From an uncultured Pelagibacteraceae bacterium (GTDB lineage: Bacteria > Pseudomonadota > Alphaproteobacteria > Pelagibacterales > Pelagibacteraceae), in contig CACCIO010000012.1 in assembly GCA_902546085.1 (NCBI GenBank), positions 1 to 34,732 on the forward strand: 34,732 nucleotides of DNA. The letters are read 5' to 3'. Position 1 is the first letter of the stretch; each line of letters starts with the position of its first letter. Below the pieces are notes generated by a model. It had not been told where the DNA came from and made no database searches. It was given only the letters and a program-made list of their open reading frames with translations. Positions 17,106-26,234 of the stretch are shown one piece after another. A program made the translations under genes and the position numbers.

Positions 17106-17837
17106 ATGAATACAACCCTTAATTATTCCCCAAATTTTGAAAAAAAAAAAAGAAGAGTAAAACAAATTAAATTTGTAATTTTTCATTACACTGGCATGAG
17201 AAGGGAAAATGATGCAATTAAAAAATTAACTTCCGAAAAATCAAAAGTTAGTTGTCACTATCTCATAAAAAGTAATGGCGAGATATTAATGATTGTACCT
17301 GAACTATATATTGCCTGGCACGCAGGAATTTCATTCTGGAAGAAATATAAACTAATTAATAAATTTTCTATAGGAATTGAGTTAAGTAATCCAGGTCATC
17401 AACATAATTATAAAAAATTTCCAAAAAAACAAATAAACTCTCTAATTAAGTTGAGCAAATTTTTAATTAGAAAATATAAAATTAAATCATCTTTTTTTTT
17501 AGGTCATTCAGATATAGCAGTGGATAGAAAAAAAGACCCTGGTGAAAAATTTCCTTGGAAATATTTATCCAAAAAAAAAATTGGTTTGTGGCATGATCTA
17601 AATCAAAATTTTACTAAAAAAAAAAGAAATATTGAATTAAAAAAAAATGAAAAATTAAAATTTTTTAAAAATTTAGCTAAAATTGGCTATCCTAAGATAA
17701 AATATATTTACGAAACTAAATATACAAAGTTTATTACAAAAGCATTTCAAAGAAGATTTAGACAAGAATTAATTAATGGTGTTGTTGATCTAGAATGCTT
17801 GGTTATCAGCGATAATATAGCAAAAAAAATAAAATAA
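17106..17837 (+). CDS. N-acetylmuramoyl-L-alanine amidase, AmpD/AmiD type (Amidase_2)
   Basis: This 243-residue zinc amidase would cut the bond between MurNAc and the stem peptide. Zinc ligands are visible in VIFHYTGM (His about 27) and in LGHSDIAVDRKKDPGEKFPW (His about 133 and the later Asp). The segment VSCHYLIKSNGEILMIVPE and AWHAGISFW are standard Amidase_2 motifs. The C terminus (about 195-243) with ITKAFQRRFRQ resembles a degraded peptidoglycan-binding helix bundle, as in AmiD. No signal peptide is seen, so a cytoplasmic muropeptide-recycling role (AmpD-like) is possible. A run of 12 adenines lies at 17140-17151 near the start. It is divergent from mlaA and precedes rnpB. Confidence 0.85.
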   Translation: MNTTLNYSPNFEKKKRRVKQIKFVIFHYTGMRRENDAIKKLTSEKSKVSCHYLIKSNGEILMIVPELYIAWHAGISFWKKYKLINKFSIGIELSNPGHQHNYKKFPKKQINSLIKLSKFLIRKYKIKSSFFLGHSDIAVDRKKDPGEKFPWKYLSKKKIGLWHDLNQNFTKKKRNIELKKNEKLKFFKNLAKIGYPKIKYIYETKYTKFITKAFQRRFRQELINGVVDLECLVISDNIAKKIK

Positions 17838-17840
17838 TTT

Positions 17841-17869
17841 TTCTTGAAATTCTAAACTTAACTTATAAA
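17841..17869 (+). promoter_or_regulatory. Candidate rnpB promoter
   Basis: TTCTTG (17841-17846) and TATAAA (17864-17869) are 17 bases apart, and the predicted start near 17876 coincides with the 5' end of the RNase P RNA P1 helix. The site begins four bases after the amidase stop. The match is moderate but positionally convincing. Confidence 0.42.
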
Positions 17870-17875
17870 TTGCAG

Positions 17876-18238
17876 TTGCCAGATAAATGACTTATCGCTT
17901 TAAATTATTTTAAAGAGGAAAGTCCGGGCTCTACAAGGACACAGTGCCAGGTAATACCTGGCGGGGGAAACCCTAGGGACAGTGCCACAGAAAATAAACC
18001 GCCATAACATGGCAAGGGTGAAAAGGTGTGGTAAGAGCACACCGGTTCTATTGGTAACAATGAACGCTGGAAAACCCCACTGGGAGCAAGACTAAGTAGA
18101 GATGACATTGTTTAAAAAAACTAAAAGCCGTCCTTGGCTAGTCATCAGGGTTAGTTGCTTGAGCTTAAGAGTGATCTTAAGCCTAGACAAATGATAAGTT
18201 TAAATGACAGAACCCGGCTTATAGTTTATCTGGCACTC
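17876..18238 (+). ncRNA. rnpB: RNase P RNA, bacterial class A
   Basis: This is the catalytic RNA that trims tRNA 5' leaders. P1 is formed by GCCAGATAAA (17878-17887) with TTTATCTGGC (18225-18234). The conserved block GAGGAAAGTCCGGGCT is at 17915-17930 and its 3' partner ACAGAACCCGGCTTA is at 18207-18221. The internal segments GGGGGAAACCCTAGGGACAG and AAAGGTGTGGTAAGAGCACA fit the P8-P11 region. About 360 nt is normal for the class. Ends are estimated from P1. A 67-codon open frame on the opposite strand is incidental. No clear terminator hairpin follows. Confidence 0.95.
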
Positions 18239-18342
18239 CACATTTATTATCATAAATCAGTTTCTTAGTTTGTTCTCATTTCTATACTTTATTGTCAATT
18301 TTCTCTCTTAATAAAACAAAATTAGCACTAAAATATTAGGTA

Positions 18343-18371
18343 TTGACGTCTTGTTATAAAACCCATAATAT
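18343..18371 (+). promoter_or_regulatory. Promoter of the mraZ/dcw operon
   Basis: TTGACG (18343-18348) matches five of six -35 positions. After exactly 17 bases comes TAATAT (18366-18371), matching four of six -10 positions. Predicted start is about 18378, some 38 bases before mraZ. The -10 lies between the first two CCCA boxes of the adjacent operator, so a bound repressor would block polymerase. It is the only sizeable gap upstream of the long dcw operon. Confidence 0.55.
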
Positions 18372-18396
18372 CCCATAAATTCCCAATTTTATGGGA
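18362..18396. promoter_or_regulatory. MraZ operator: three TGGG boxes with 10-bp period, plus inverted repeat
   Basis: CCCA occurs at 18362-18365, 18372-18375 and 18382-18385, that is TGGG boxes on the minus strand exactly 10 bp apart. E. coli MraZ is known to bind TGGGN direct repeats separated by 5 bases upstream of its own gene, the same geometry. A fourth TGGG lies on the plus strand at 18392-18395. It forms a perfect 9-bp inverted repeat, TCCCATAAA (18371-18379) with TTTATGGGA (18388-18396). The boxes overlap the -10 and the start region, fitting autorepression. Sequence match is direct; binding is inferred. Confidence 0.72.
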
Positions 18397-18415
18397 ATAA
18401 AGAAATTTATGTTTT

Positions 18416-18874
18416 ATGTTTTTATCAACATACGAAAACAAATTAGACAAAAAAGGGAGAGTATCTGTGCCTGCTAGTTTTAGGTCACATTTATCAAATC
18501 TAGGCTACAACGGAGTTATTTGTTATCCTTCTTTTAATAATTCTTCAATAGAAGCATGCTCTCAAGACAGAATTGAAAAAATTTCTTCAGCAATAGACTC
18601 TTTAAACCCTTTTGAGGAAAAAAGAGATTATTTTGCGACATCTATTTTAGCTGAAAGTATAAATTTACAATTTGATACTGAAGGAAGAATTTCAATTCCT
18701 AATAAATTATTAAAACATGCTAAAATTAAAAATAGCATGTTGTTTGTTGGGCAAGGTCAAACCTTTCAAATATGGGAACCAACAGCATTTGAAAAATTTA
18801 AGGTAAGAGCAAGAAAAAAAGCGAATGTTAATCGAGCTAATCTTAAATGGGAGCTTCAACAAAACAAACAATAG
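18416..18874 (+). CDS. mraZ: Transcriptional regulator / division protein MraZ
   Basis: This 152-residue protein has the two SpoVT-AbrB-like half domains of MraZ: ENKLDKKGRVSVPASFRSHL (about 7-26) and FDTEGRISIPNKLLKHA (about 87-103), each with the D-x-x-G-R-v-s-i/v-P signature. MraZ forms rings and represses the dcw operon through repeated TGGG boxes, which are present just upstream. Length is typical. It starts at ATG 18416; an ATG seven bases earlier is out of frame. ftsZ follows after 10 bases. Confidence 0.95.
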   Translation: MFLSTYENKLDKKGRVSVPASFRSHLSNLGYNGVICYPSFNNSSIEACSQDRIEKISSAIDSLNPFEEKRDYFATSILAESINLQFDTEGRISIPNKLLKHAKIKNSMLFVGQGQTFQIWEPTAFEKFKVRARKKANVNRANLKWELQQNKQ

Positions 18875-18884
18875 GGGATAAAAG

Positions 18885-20366
18885 ATGACAATTAACTTTA
18901 AAGCACCAGAGATTAAAGAACTTCAGCCACGATTACTTGTTTTAGGAGTTGGCGGTGCTGGAGGCAATGCAATTAACGAAATGATAGAAAACAATCTACA
19001 AGGAGTAGAATTTATTGCAGTAAATACTGACGCTCAAGATTTGAAGCTTAGTAAAGCAAAAACAAGAATTCAAATTGGTTTAAATTTAACAAAAGGTCTA
19101 GGAGCTGGTGCAAAACTTGATATTGGTCAAGCAGCAGCTGATGAATCTTTAAATGAAATTGTAAATACACTTCAAGGTGCCAATATGGTATTTATTGCAG
19201 CTGGTATGGGTGGTGGAACAGGTACAGGTGCTGCTCATGTGATTGCAAGAGCTGCAAAAGAATTAAATATATTGACTGTAGGTGTTGTGACTCTTCCATT
19301 TTTATATGAAGGCCCTTCCAGAATGAGAAGAGCACAACAAGGTTTGGAAGAGTTGAGAAAACATGTTGATACAATAATTGTTATTCCAAACCAAAACTTA
19401 TTCAAAATAGCTAATGAACAAACAACTTTTGAAGAGTCGTTTAATCTTTCAAATAATGTTTTAATGCATGGTGTTCAAAGTATAACTGATTTAATGGTAA
19501 GACCTGGTTTAATCAACTTGGATTTTGCTGATGTTGAAACTGTTATGGCAGCAATGGGTAAAGCCATGATGGGTACTGGTGAAGCTGAGGGAGAAGGTAG
19601 AGCCCTAAAAGCAGCAGAGATGGCAATTAGTAATCCATTAATTGATGACTACACTTTAAAAGGTGCAAAAGGATTATTAGTAAATATTACTGGTGGTAAA
19701 GATTTAAAACTTTTTGAAGTTGACGAAGCAGTAAATAAAGTAAGAGCAGAAGTTGATCCTGAAGCAGAATTAATTATTGGAGCAATCACTGATACAGAGC
19801 TAGATGGAAAAATGAGAGTTTCAATTGTTGCGACTTCATTAGATGGTCAACAACCAGAGTCAAAATCTGTGGTTAACATGGTTCATCGAATTCAAAATCG
19901 TAACCCTGGTTACTCCGATTTTTCAAATATAGGATCCTCCCAATCTTTCAATTTTTCAAATACAACACAATCAAATCCTATTACTCATGGTGCCAATGCT
20001 CTAAAACTTGAAAATGAGATTATTCAAGAGCAACAAACTGAAAGCTCTCATAATCAAATGATAAATGAAGAAGTAGTTCAAAATACTAACATGGAAAGTG
20101 AGAGTATAGTTGAAGATAATTTAGTCAATGAAACTGAAAAATCTTTTGCACAAGAGGCTATGGAAACTACCCATGAAGATCATAAAGATATTAACAATGA
20201 TGAAGAAACCTCTAATGATTTAAAAGAATTCGGAGTTGACTCAGATGCACCAGATTTATTTAGCTCAGAATCTGACAATTCAAGCCCTGAAGATTTATTG
20301 ACTTCAGATGAAGAGGAAGAAGATGATCTTGAGATACCAGCATTCTTAAGAAGACAAAAAAATTAA
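18885..20366 (+). CDS. ftsZ: Cell division protein FtsZ
   Basis: This 493-residue tubulin-like GTPase forms the Z ring. Visible are [17 protein letters not shown] (about 19-35), the tubulin signature [10 protein letters not shown] (about 106-115), [15 protein letters not shown], the T7 loop with [11 protein letters not shown] (about 210-220) that completes the GTPase site of the neighbour, and [17 protein letters not shown] long acidic linker (about 330-480, many Glu/Asn/Ser) ends in the canonical FtsA/ZipA-binding tail [13 protein letters not shown] strong Shine-Dalgarno-like AGGGGAT precedes the ATG. Its place between mraZ and rsmH is unusual, since ftsZ normally follows ftsA at the far end of the dcw cluster. 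Confidence 0.97.
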   Translation: MTINFKAPEIKELQPRLLVLGVGGAGGNAINEMIENNLQGVEFIAVNTDAQDLKLSKAKTRIQIGLNLTKGLGAGAKLDIGQAAADESLNEIVNTLQGANMVFIAAGMGGGTGTGAAHVIARAAKELNILTVGVVTLPFLYEGPSRMRRAQQGLEELRKHVDTIIVIPNQNLFKIANEQTTFEESFNLSNNVLMHGVQSITDLMVRPGLINLDFADVETVMAAMGKAMMGTGEAEGEGRALKAAEMAISNPLIDDYTLKGAKGLLVNITGGKDLKLFEVDEAVNKVRAEVDPEAELIIGAITDTELDGKMRVSIVATSLDGQQPESKSVVNMVHRIQNRNPGYSDFSNIGSSQSFNFSNTTQSNPITHGANALKLENEIIQEQQTESSHNQMINEEVVQNTNMESESIVEDNLVNETEKSFAQEAMETTHEDHKDINNDEETSNDLKEFGVDSDAPDLFSSESDNSSPEDLLTSDEEEEDDLEIPAFLRRQKN

Positions 20367-20384
20367 TGGTCTTCCAAGAGATAA

Positions 20385-21395
20385 ATGGACGCCACCATAG
20401 TACCAAAAATGCAAAAGCATTATCCGGTACTGCTAAAAGAAATTATTAGCGTTATTTCCCCTCAACATGGTGGCACATTTATCGATTGTACTTTTGGTCA
20501 AGGCGGTTATTCCAAAAAAATTTTAGATTTTAAAAATACAAAAGTAATAGCCATTGATAGAGACATAGAGAGTGAAAAAATTGCAGATCAGTTAAAAGAA
20601 AACTTTGAAGATAGATTTATTTTTAAAAATATAAAATTTAGTCAATTAAGCAATTTAAAGCTCAAAAATGAAAATGTAAGAGGAGTAATTTTTGATCTTG
20701 GTTACTCTTATACTCAAATAAAAAATCCAAAAAAAGGATTATCATTTGATGCTAGCGGTAAATTAAATATGCGGTTAGGATTAAATAGTTATTCAGCAGA
20801 AAATGTAATCAACAAACTCGAGGCAAAAGAATTAGAAAAAATTTTTAAATTTTTTGGAGATGAAAAAGAGGCAAAATTTATTGCAAGAAATATCATAAAA
20901 GAAAGATCTAAAAATCAAATTGATACTCAATCTTTAGTTGAAATTATTGATAAATCAAAAAAAAGAAAAAATTTTAAAGTTCATAATGCGACCAAGGTTT
21001 TTCAGGCCCTTAGAATATTTGTAAACAAAGAAATAAGTGAGCTAATTTTTGGACTTATTAATGCCACTAAAGTTTTGAAAAAAGGTGGTGTTTTGGGTGT
21101 AGTTACATTTCACTCTTTAGAGGACAAAATAGTAAAATATTTTTTTAGAAGTCTATCTGAAAATAAAAGTATTTCACGATATAGCCCAGTTATTGAACAA
21201 GTAGATACACTATTTAACTTAATTCAAAAAAAACCAATAACACCCTCAGATGAGGAGGTGAATGAAAATCCACCATCTAGATCTGCTAAATTTAGATATG
21301 CGATTAAAAAAACAGATTTTTATAATTTTGATACTGATATAGAGGAGCAATTCAGAAATTACATTGAAATTGAAAATTATGGAGACAAACTGTGA
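20385..21395 (+). CDS. rsmH: 16S rRNA (cytosine-N4)-methyltransferase
   Basis: This 336-residue SAM-dependent enzyme (MraW) methylates N4 of C1402 of 16S rRNA in the decoding centre. [19 protein letters not shown] and the SAM loop [16 protein letters not shown] (about 29-44) are diagnostic. [19 protein letters not shown] holds the conserved Asp of the active site, and [14 protein letters not shown] with [15 protein letters not shown] near the C terminus is also typical. It follows ftsZ by 18 bases and its stop overlaps the ftsL GTG start by four bases. Confidence 0.96.
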   Translation: MDATIVPKMQKHYPVLLKEIISVISPQHGGTFIDCTFGQGGYSKKILDFKNTKVIAIDRDIESEKIADQLKENFEDRFIFKNIKFSQLSNLKLKNENVRGVIFDLGYSYTQIKNPKKGLSFDASGKLNMRLGLNSYSAENVINKLEAKELEKIFKFFGDEKEAKFIARNIIKERSKNQIDTQSLVEIIDKSKKRKNFKVHNATKVFQALRIFVNKEISELIFGLINATKVLKKGGVLGVVTFHSLEDKIVKYFFRSLSENKSISRYSPVIEQVDTLFNLIQKKPITPSDEEVNENPPSRSAKFRYAIKKTDFYNFDTDIEEQFRNYIEIENYGDKL

Positions 21396-21697
21396 AAAAG
21401 TTTGCTTTAGCAGTAGTGATTTTTTTTTTAGTCCTGTCAACTGCAATAATCAAAAATACGACTAAACAGATTGAAGATGAAATTTTTACAGCAAAAGAGA
21501 ATATTAGAATTTTAAAGACCGAATTTGAAAATGTATCCTTGGAGTATAATTATTTAAGTTCCTCAGAAAGGTTACTTGAATATCAGTCTCAGTATTTTGA
21601 GGATGAGTTAATTCAAAAAAATATAAACGACATAAGAGTCTATAATATTTCAAATGATGTAAATAAAATCCAAAATTTTAAAATTATTAAAGAGTAA
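21392..21697 (+). CDS. ftsL: Cell division protein FtsL
   Basis: This 101-residue bitopic membrane protein begins at GTG with a short cytoplasmic tail and one transmembrane helix (about 5-20, [16 protein letters not shown]). A periplasmic coiled coil follows ([20 protein letters not shown]). FtsL pairs with FtsB and FtsQ at the septum and activates FtsWI. Sequence conservation is low in this family, so the call rests on size, topology and position between rsmH and ftsI. It overlaps ftsI by one base. Confidence 0.82.
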   Translation: MKKFALAVVIFFLVLSTAIIKNTTKQIEDEIFTAKENIRILKTEFENVSLEYNYLSSSERLLEYQSQYFEDELIQKNINDIRVYNISNDVNKIQNFKIIKE

Positions 21698-23388
21698 TGG
21701 CTGACAATAAATCGAAATTAATTATAGAGGATTATAAAAGTGATTTTACATTTAAGAAAAAAGAAAATGGATTAAATATTCAATTTAATCGTGTGGCTTT
21801 TATTTTCTTCATTTTTTTTATTATTTATTTGATTTACACAATTCACTTAATTCATCTAGGTTCGCGAAAAGATAATTCATTACAAAGAAGTAATCTATCT
21901 ACATCCTCAAATAAACTTTATAGAGCAGACATTACAGATATAAATGGAAATTATTTAGCTAAGACGGTTAAATCGATTGATATTGGTTTAAAAACTTCTG
22001 ATATAATCAATGAAAAAAAATTACTTCTAAGTTTAAATATTATTTTTCCAGATAAAAATTTTTATGAAATTAAAAAAAAAATAAAAACTAAGAAATTTTT
22101 TTATTTAGAGAAGAAAATTTCGAAGGAAAATTATGAAAAAATAATGAAATTAGGGGACAAATCTTTAGTTCCAGAAGAAAGAGTTTTAAGAATTTATCCA
22201 CAAAAAAATCTTTTTAGTCATGTTTTAGGTCAGATAGACGATGATAATAATGGTATTTCTGGATTAGAAAAATCACTAAATGATGAACTTAGAAAATCAA
22301 AAGAGTCAATTAAACTTACCTTAGATAAAGATATTCAGTTTTTAATAAGAAATGAATTAATTAAGTATCAGGAAATTTTTAAAAGCAAAGGTAGTGCAGC
22401 CATTTTAATGGATGTTAATAATGGCAATATTTTATCATTAGTTTCTTTGCCAGATTTTAATCCAAATGAAAGACAAAATATTACAGATGTAAATTATATT
22501 AACAGAGTAACTAAAGGAACTTATGAACTTGGGTCTGTATTTAAAGCATTTACTTTTGCTAGTGCTTTGAATGAAAAGGTAATTAAACCAGAGACTGAAT
22601 TTTTAGATTTACCTAAATCAATTAAATGTGACAAATACAGAATAGGTGAGTACGATAATGAAATACCATCAGATTTAACTGCAGAGCAAATTTTAGTTAG
22701 ATCTGGAAATATAGGATCAGTAAAAATTGCCCAAAAAGTTGGCTCAGAAAAATTTAAATTATTTTTAGAAAAAGTTGGCGTGTTAAGTGATATTGATTTT
22801 GATATTGAAGAAGTTGCTCCTCAAAAAAATTATGATTTTGGAAAATGTAGATTGGCTACAGCTTCTTTTGGACATGGAATAGCAACTACAATTCTTCAAT
22901 TAGCAAAAGGTTATTCTGTTTTATCAAATGGTGGGTATGAAATTAAGCCAACATTAATTTATAAAGAAAATAATTTTAATAAAAAAAAAAAAAGAATATT
23001 AAACAGAGGTATTTCAGAACAAGTTGTTAATGCTTTAAGAAAAATTGTAAATACTGAGGAAGGGACAGCTAAATTTGCAGATGTTCAAAATTATCAAATT
23101 GGTGGAAAAACAGGAACTGCTGATCAACCTGAGGGAGGAGCATATTCTGAGGCAAAAATAAATACTTTTGCCTCTATTTTTCCCACATCAAACCCACAAT
23201 TTGTTTTTGTTGTAATGCTAGATACTCCAAAAAAATCTGAAGATTATTATTATAAGTATAGGCATCGAAAAGGAGGGTGGAAGGGTACACTTTATAATAC
23301 TGCTGGATGGACCTCAGTAGAGGTAGCTGGAAAAGTCATAGATAAAATTGGGCCTATTTTAGCCACAAAATATATAGAAGTTAATTAA
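21697..23388 (+). CDS. ftsI: Septal peptidoglycan transpeptidase (PBP3)
   Basis: This 563-residue penicillin-binding protein crosslinks septal peptidoglycan in complex with FtsW. One membrane helix lies at about 30-52 (FIFFIFFIIYLIYTIHLIHLG). The pedestal domain follows, with VLGQIDDDNNGISGLEKSLN. The transpeptidase domain has the nucleophile motif S-V-F-K in ELGSVFKAF (Ser about 278), SGN in VRSGNIGSVKIA (about 335) and KTGTA (about 470). All catalytic motifs are intact. A run of 13 adenines at 22981-22993 encodes Lys residues. It overlaps ftsL by one base and precedes murEF by two. Confidence 0.95.
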   Translation: MADNKSKLIIEDYKSDFTFKKKENGLNIQFNRVAFIFFIFFIIYLIYTIHLIHLGSRKDNSLQRSNLSTSSNKLYRADITDINGNYLAKTVKSIDIGLKTSDIINEKKLLLSLNIIFPDKNFYEIKKKIKTKKFFYLEKKISKENYEKIMKLGDKSLVPEERVLRIYPQKNLFSHVLGQIDDDNNGISGLEKSLNDELRKSKESIKLTLDKDIQFLIRNELIKYQEIFKSKGSAAILMDVNNGNILSLVSLPDFNPNERQNITDVNYINRVTKGTYELGSVFKAFTFASALNEKVIKPETEFLDLPKSIKCDKYRIGEYDNEIPSDLTAEQILVRSGNIGSVKIAQKVGSEKFKLFLEKVGVLSDIDFDIEEVAPQKNYDFGKCRLATASFGHGIATTILQLAKGYSVLSNGGYEIKPTLIYKENNFNKKKKRILNRGISEQVVNALRKIVNTEEGTAKFADVQNYQIGGKTGTADQPEGGAYSEAKINTFASIFPTSNPQFVFVVMLDTPKKSEDYYYKYRHRKGGWKGTLYNTAGWTSVEVAGKVIDKIGPILATKYIEVN

Positions 23389-23390
23389 TT

Positions 23391-26234
23391 ATGCTTCTAG
23401 GAAACTACTTTAATAACATAAATAAAAATTTTAAAAATTTTTTTTTTTCAGGAATTTCATTTGACACGAAGAGTATTAAAAAAAATAATATTTTTTTTGC
23501 AATCAAAGGAAATAGTACTGATGGTCATAAATTTATACCTAAGGCAATCAAAAAAGGATCTAAAATTATTGTAACCGATAGAAAAGTAAACCCATTCGAA
23601 AATGGAATTTTGTATATTCGTACAAATAATGTAAGAAAATTATTAGCTGAAACTGCTTTTAAAATTTATAATAAAAAACCTAAAAATTTAATTGCTGTTA
23701 CTGGTACAAATGGAAAATCATCAGTTGCAGATTTTTATTATCAAATATTAAAATTAAATAATAAAAAAGGTGCTTCAATTGGTACATTAGGTGTTAAATC
23801 AAAAAGTATTAATTTGAATTTATCTAATACCACAATAGATCCAATCAAATTGGCCAAAATATTAAGCAAATTAAAAAATCAAAAAATAGAAAATGTAATT
23901 ATGGAAGCCTCAAGCCATGGTTTGAAGCAAAATAGATTAGATGGTTTACAGTTCAATTCAGGTATATTTACTAATCTATCCCAGGATCATCTTGATTATC
24001 ATAAAAATTTAAAAAACTATTTAAATGCAAAACTTTATTTATTTGAAAACCTAATCGCAAAAAGAGGAAATGTAATTACAGATCAATTAATACCTGAGTT
24101 TAAAAATATAAAAAAAATTGCAATAAATAAGAAATTAAAATTGCATACACTTAATGATGAGAAAAATAATCTCGAGCTCTTATCTCATAATTTTAAAGGA
24201 GAGGGTCAATTTCTAAGAATTAAATTAAATAGCTCAATAAGGGATATAAATTTAAATTTAATTGGAAAGATACAAATAAAAAATGTTTTGATGGCAATAA
24301 TTGCAGCAAAATATAGTGGTATTAGTTTAGATAAAATTTTAAATACAATTCCAAAATTAAAACCAGTTGAGGGAAGATTTGAAAAAATTGGTAAAATTAA
24401 AAATCAATCAAAAGTAATTCTTGATTATTCTCATACGCCCGATGCTCTAAAAACGTGTCTTTTAAATCTTAGAGAACAATTTCCTTATAAAACAATCACA
24501 GTTCTATTTGGTTGCGGGGGAAATAGGGATCAAAGTAAAAGATCAAAAATGGGAAAAATAGCATGTGATATTGCAGATAATATCATTCTTACAAATGATA
24601 ATCCTAGGTTTGAAAATCCCCAAAAAATAAGAAGAGATATAAAAAAGGGAATTAAAAAAAAGAGAATTACTGAAACATCTAACAGAGCAATAGCAATAAC
24701 ACAAGCTGTTTACAATTTGAATTCAGGTGATATCTTATTAGTTGCCGGGAAAGGCCATGAGAAAACCCAAGATATTGGAAATAAAAAAATTTTTTTTTCA
24801 GATAGAAAGGTAATTTTAAAGGCTATTAAGCATAAAAATAATAATTTATCAGATAATTTAAAATTAAATGTGATTAACGAGGCAGCTAAAATAAAAAAAT
24901 TGTCTGCTTCTATATCTGTAAAAACAGCAAGAATAAATTCACAAGAAGTTACTAAAAATGATATTTTTTTTGCTATTAGAGGAAAAAAAAATGATGGTAA
25001 TAAATATATTTCACAATCATTCAATAGAAAAGCATCCTTAGCTGTAGTAAATAATATTCAAAATAAATTAAATAAAAGTCGACAAATTAAAGTAAAAAAT
25101 ACTTTAAAATTCTTAACTGATATTTCAAAAAATTTTAGAAAAAGTATTGATACTAATATTATTGCTATCACAGGCAGTTGTGGCAAAACTACACTTAAAG
25201 AATTGTTGGGTAAAGTATTAAGCAAAAATTCAAAAGTAAGTATTTCTCCAAAATCTTATAACAATAAATTTGGAGTTCCTTTAAGTCTTTTTAATTTAAA
25301 ACAAAATGATGAATTTGGAATTTTAGAAATTGGAATGGATAAAAAAGGTGAAATTGACTATTTGTCTAAAATTATAAAACCAGATGTTGGTGTGATAACA
25401 AATATAAGTTATGCGCATGCTAAAAATTTTAAAAATATTAAAGAAATTGCTTTGGCAAAATCCGAAATTATTAACAATATAAAACCTAATGGTTATGTTG
25501 TATTAAATGCAGATGACAGCTTTTTTCAATTACATAAAAAAATTGCTATTGAAAATGAAATTAAAGTAGTTTCTTTTGGAATTGAAAGTCAGAAATCAGA
25601 CATTAAATTAATCAATATACAGCCATTTGGAAAAAATTTTAGAATTAATATTAGATTAAATAATAAAAAAAAGTATTTTGCATTATCTAATGATTTTCAA
25701 AACAATATATACAATACACTTTCTGCTTTAGCAGTTATCAGTATTTATAAAAATATATTTAAACTTAGTGAAAATATTTTTCTCAATTTTAAAATTCCTG
25801 AAGGAAGAGGAGATCATTCTGTAGTAAAAATTGATAATAAAAAAATAAATTTAATTGATCAAAGTTACAATTCAAATCCTCTATCACTAAAATCAGCAAT
25901 AAAAAATTTTGATAAAATAAACTCAAAAAAATCAAAAAAATATCTACTAATTGGTGACATGTTAGAGCTTGGTAGTCATTCTAAAAAACTTCATCAATCC
26001 ATTGCTGCAATAATTAATCAAACTAAGATAGATAAGTTATTTGTTAAAGGTAAAATGGCATCTATAATATTTGCAGATATTTCAAAAGCCAAAAAAGGCA
26101 AGATTTTGTTAAACAATTCTCAAATAATTGAATTGATTAGAAAAGATATAAATAATAATGATTATTTAATGATTAAAGCCTCACTTGCGACAGGATTCAA
26201 CGACATAGTAAAGGAACTGAAAGGATTGCAGTAA
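23391..26234 (+). CDS. Fused MurE-MurF ligase (UDP-MurNAc-tripeptide and -pentapeptide synthesis)
   Basis: This 947-residue open frame joins two Mur ligases. Residues 1 to about 480 are MurE, adding meso-diaminopimelate: N-terminal KNNIFFAIKGNSTDGHKF, P-loop VTGTNGKSS (about 102), MEASSHGL, and DNPRFENP (about 402), the DNPR motif characteristic of DAP-adding MurE. Residues about 490-947 are MurF, adding D-Ala-D-Ala: NDIFFAIRGKKNDGNKY, P-loop ITGSCGKTT (about 592, Cys at the usual Asn or Val position), EIGMDKKGEID, DQSYNSNPLSLKSAI and LIGDMLELG. No stop or frameshift separates the halves. It overlaps mraY by one base. Confidence 0.94.
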   Translation: MLLGNYFNNINKNFKNFFFSGISFDTKSIKKNNIFFAIKGNSTDGHKFIPKAIKKGSKIIVTDRKVNPFENGILYIRTNNVRKLLAETAFKIYNKKPKNLIAVTGTNGKSSVADFYYQILKLNNKKGASIGTLGVKSKSINLNLSNTTIDPIKLAKILSKLKNQKIENVIMEASSHGLKQNRLDGLQFNSGIFTNLSQDHLDYHKNLKNYLNAKLYLFENLIAKRGNVITDQLIPEFKNIKKIAINKKLKLHTLNDEKNNLELLSHNFKGEGQFLRIKLNSSIRDINLNLIGKIQIKNVLMAIIAAKYSGISLDKILNTIPKLKPVEGRFEKIGKIKNQSKVILDYSHTPDALKTCLLNLREQFPYKTITVLFGCGGNRDQSKRSKMGKIACDIADNIILTNDNPRFENPQKIRRDIKKGIKKKRITETSNRAIAITQAVYNLNSGDILLVAGKGHEKTQDIGNKKIFFSDRKVILKAIKHKNNNLSDNLKLNVINEAAKIKKLSASISVKTARINSQEVTKNDIFFAIRGKKNDGNKYISQSFNRKASLAVVNNIQNKLNKSRQIKVKNTLKFLTDISKNFRKSIDTNIIAITGSCGKTTLKELLGKVLSKNSKVSISPKSYNNKFGVPLSLFNLKQNDEFGILEIGMDKKGEIDYLSKIIKPDVGVITNISYAHAKNFKNIKEIALAKSEIINNIKPNGYVVLNADDSFFQLHKKIAIENEIKVVSFGIESQKSDIKLINIQPFGKNFRINIRLNNKKKYFALSNDFQNNIYNTLSALAVISIYKNIFKLSENIFLNFKIPEGRGDHSVVKIDNKKINLIDQSYNSNPLSLKSAIKNFDKINSKKSKKYLLIGDMLELGSHSKKLHQSIAAIINQTKIDKLFVKGKMASIIFADISKAKKGKILLNNSQIIELIRKDINNNDYLMIKASLATGFNDIVKELKGLQ

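Noticed and set aside
17905-18108. 67-codon open frame on the minus strand
   Set aside because: It lies entirely within the RNase P RNA gene and its base pattern is explained by the conserved RNA structure.
23391-26234. MurE-MurF fusion as an assembly artefact
   Set aside because: There is a continuous in-frame linker with composition like its flanks and no repeated or broken sequence at the join.
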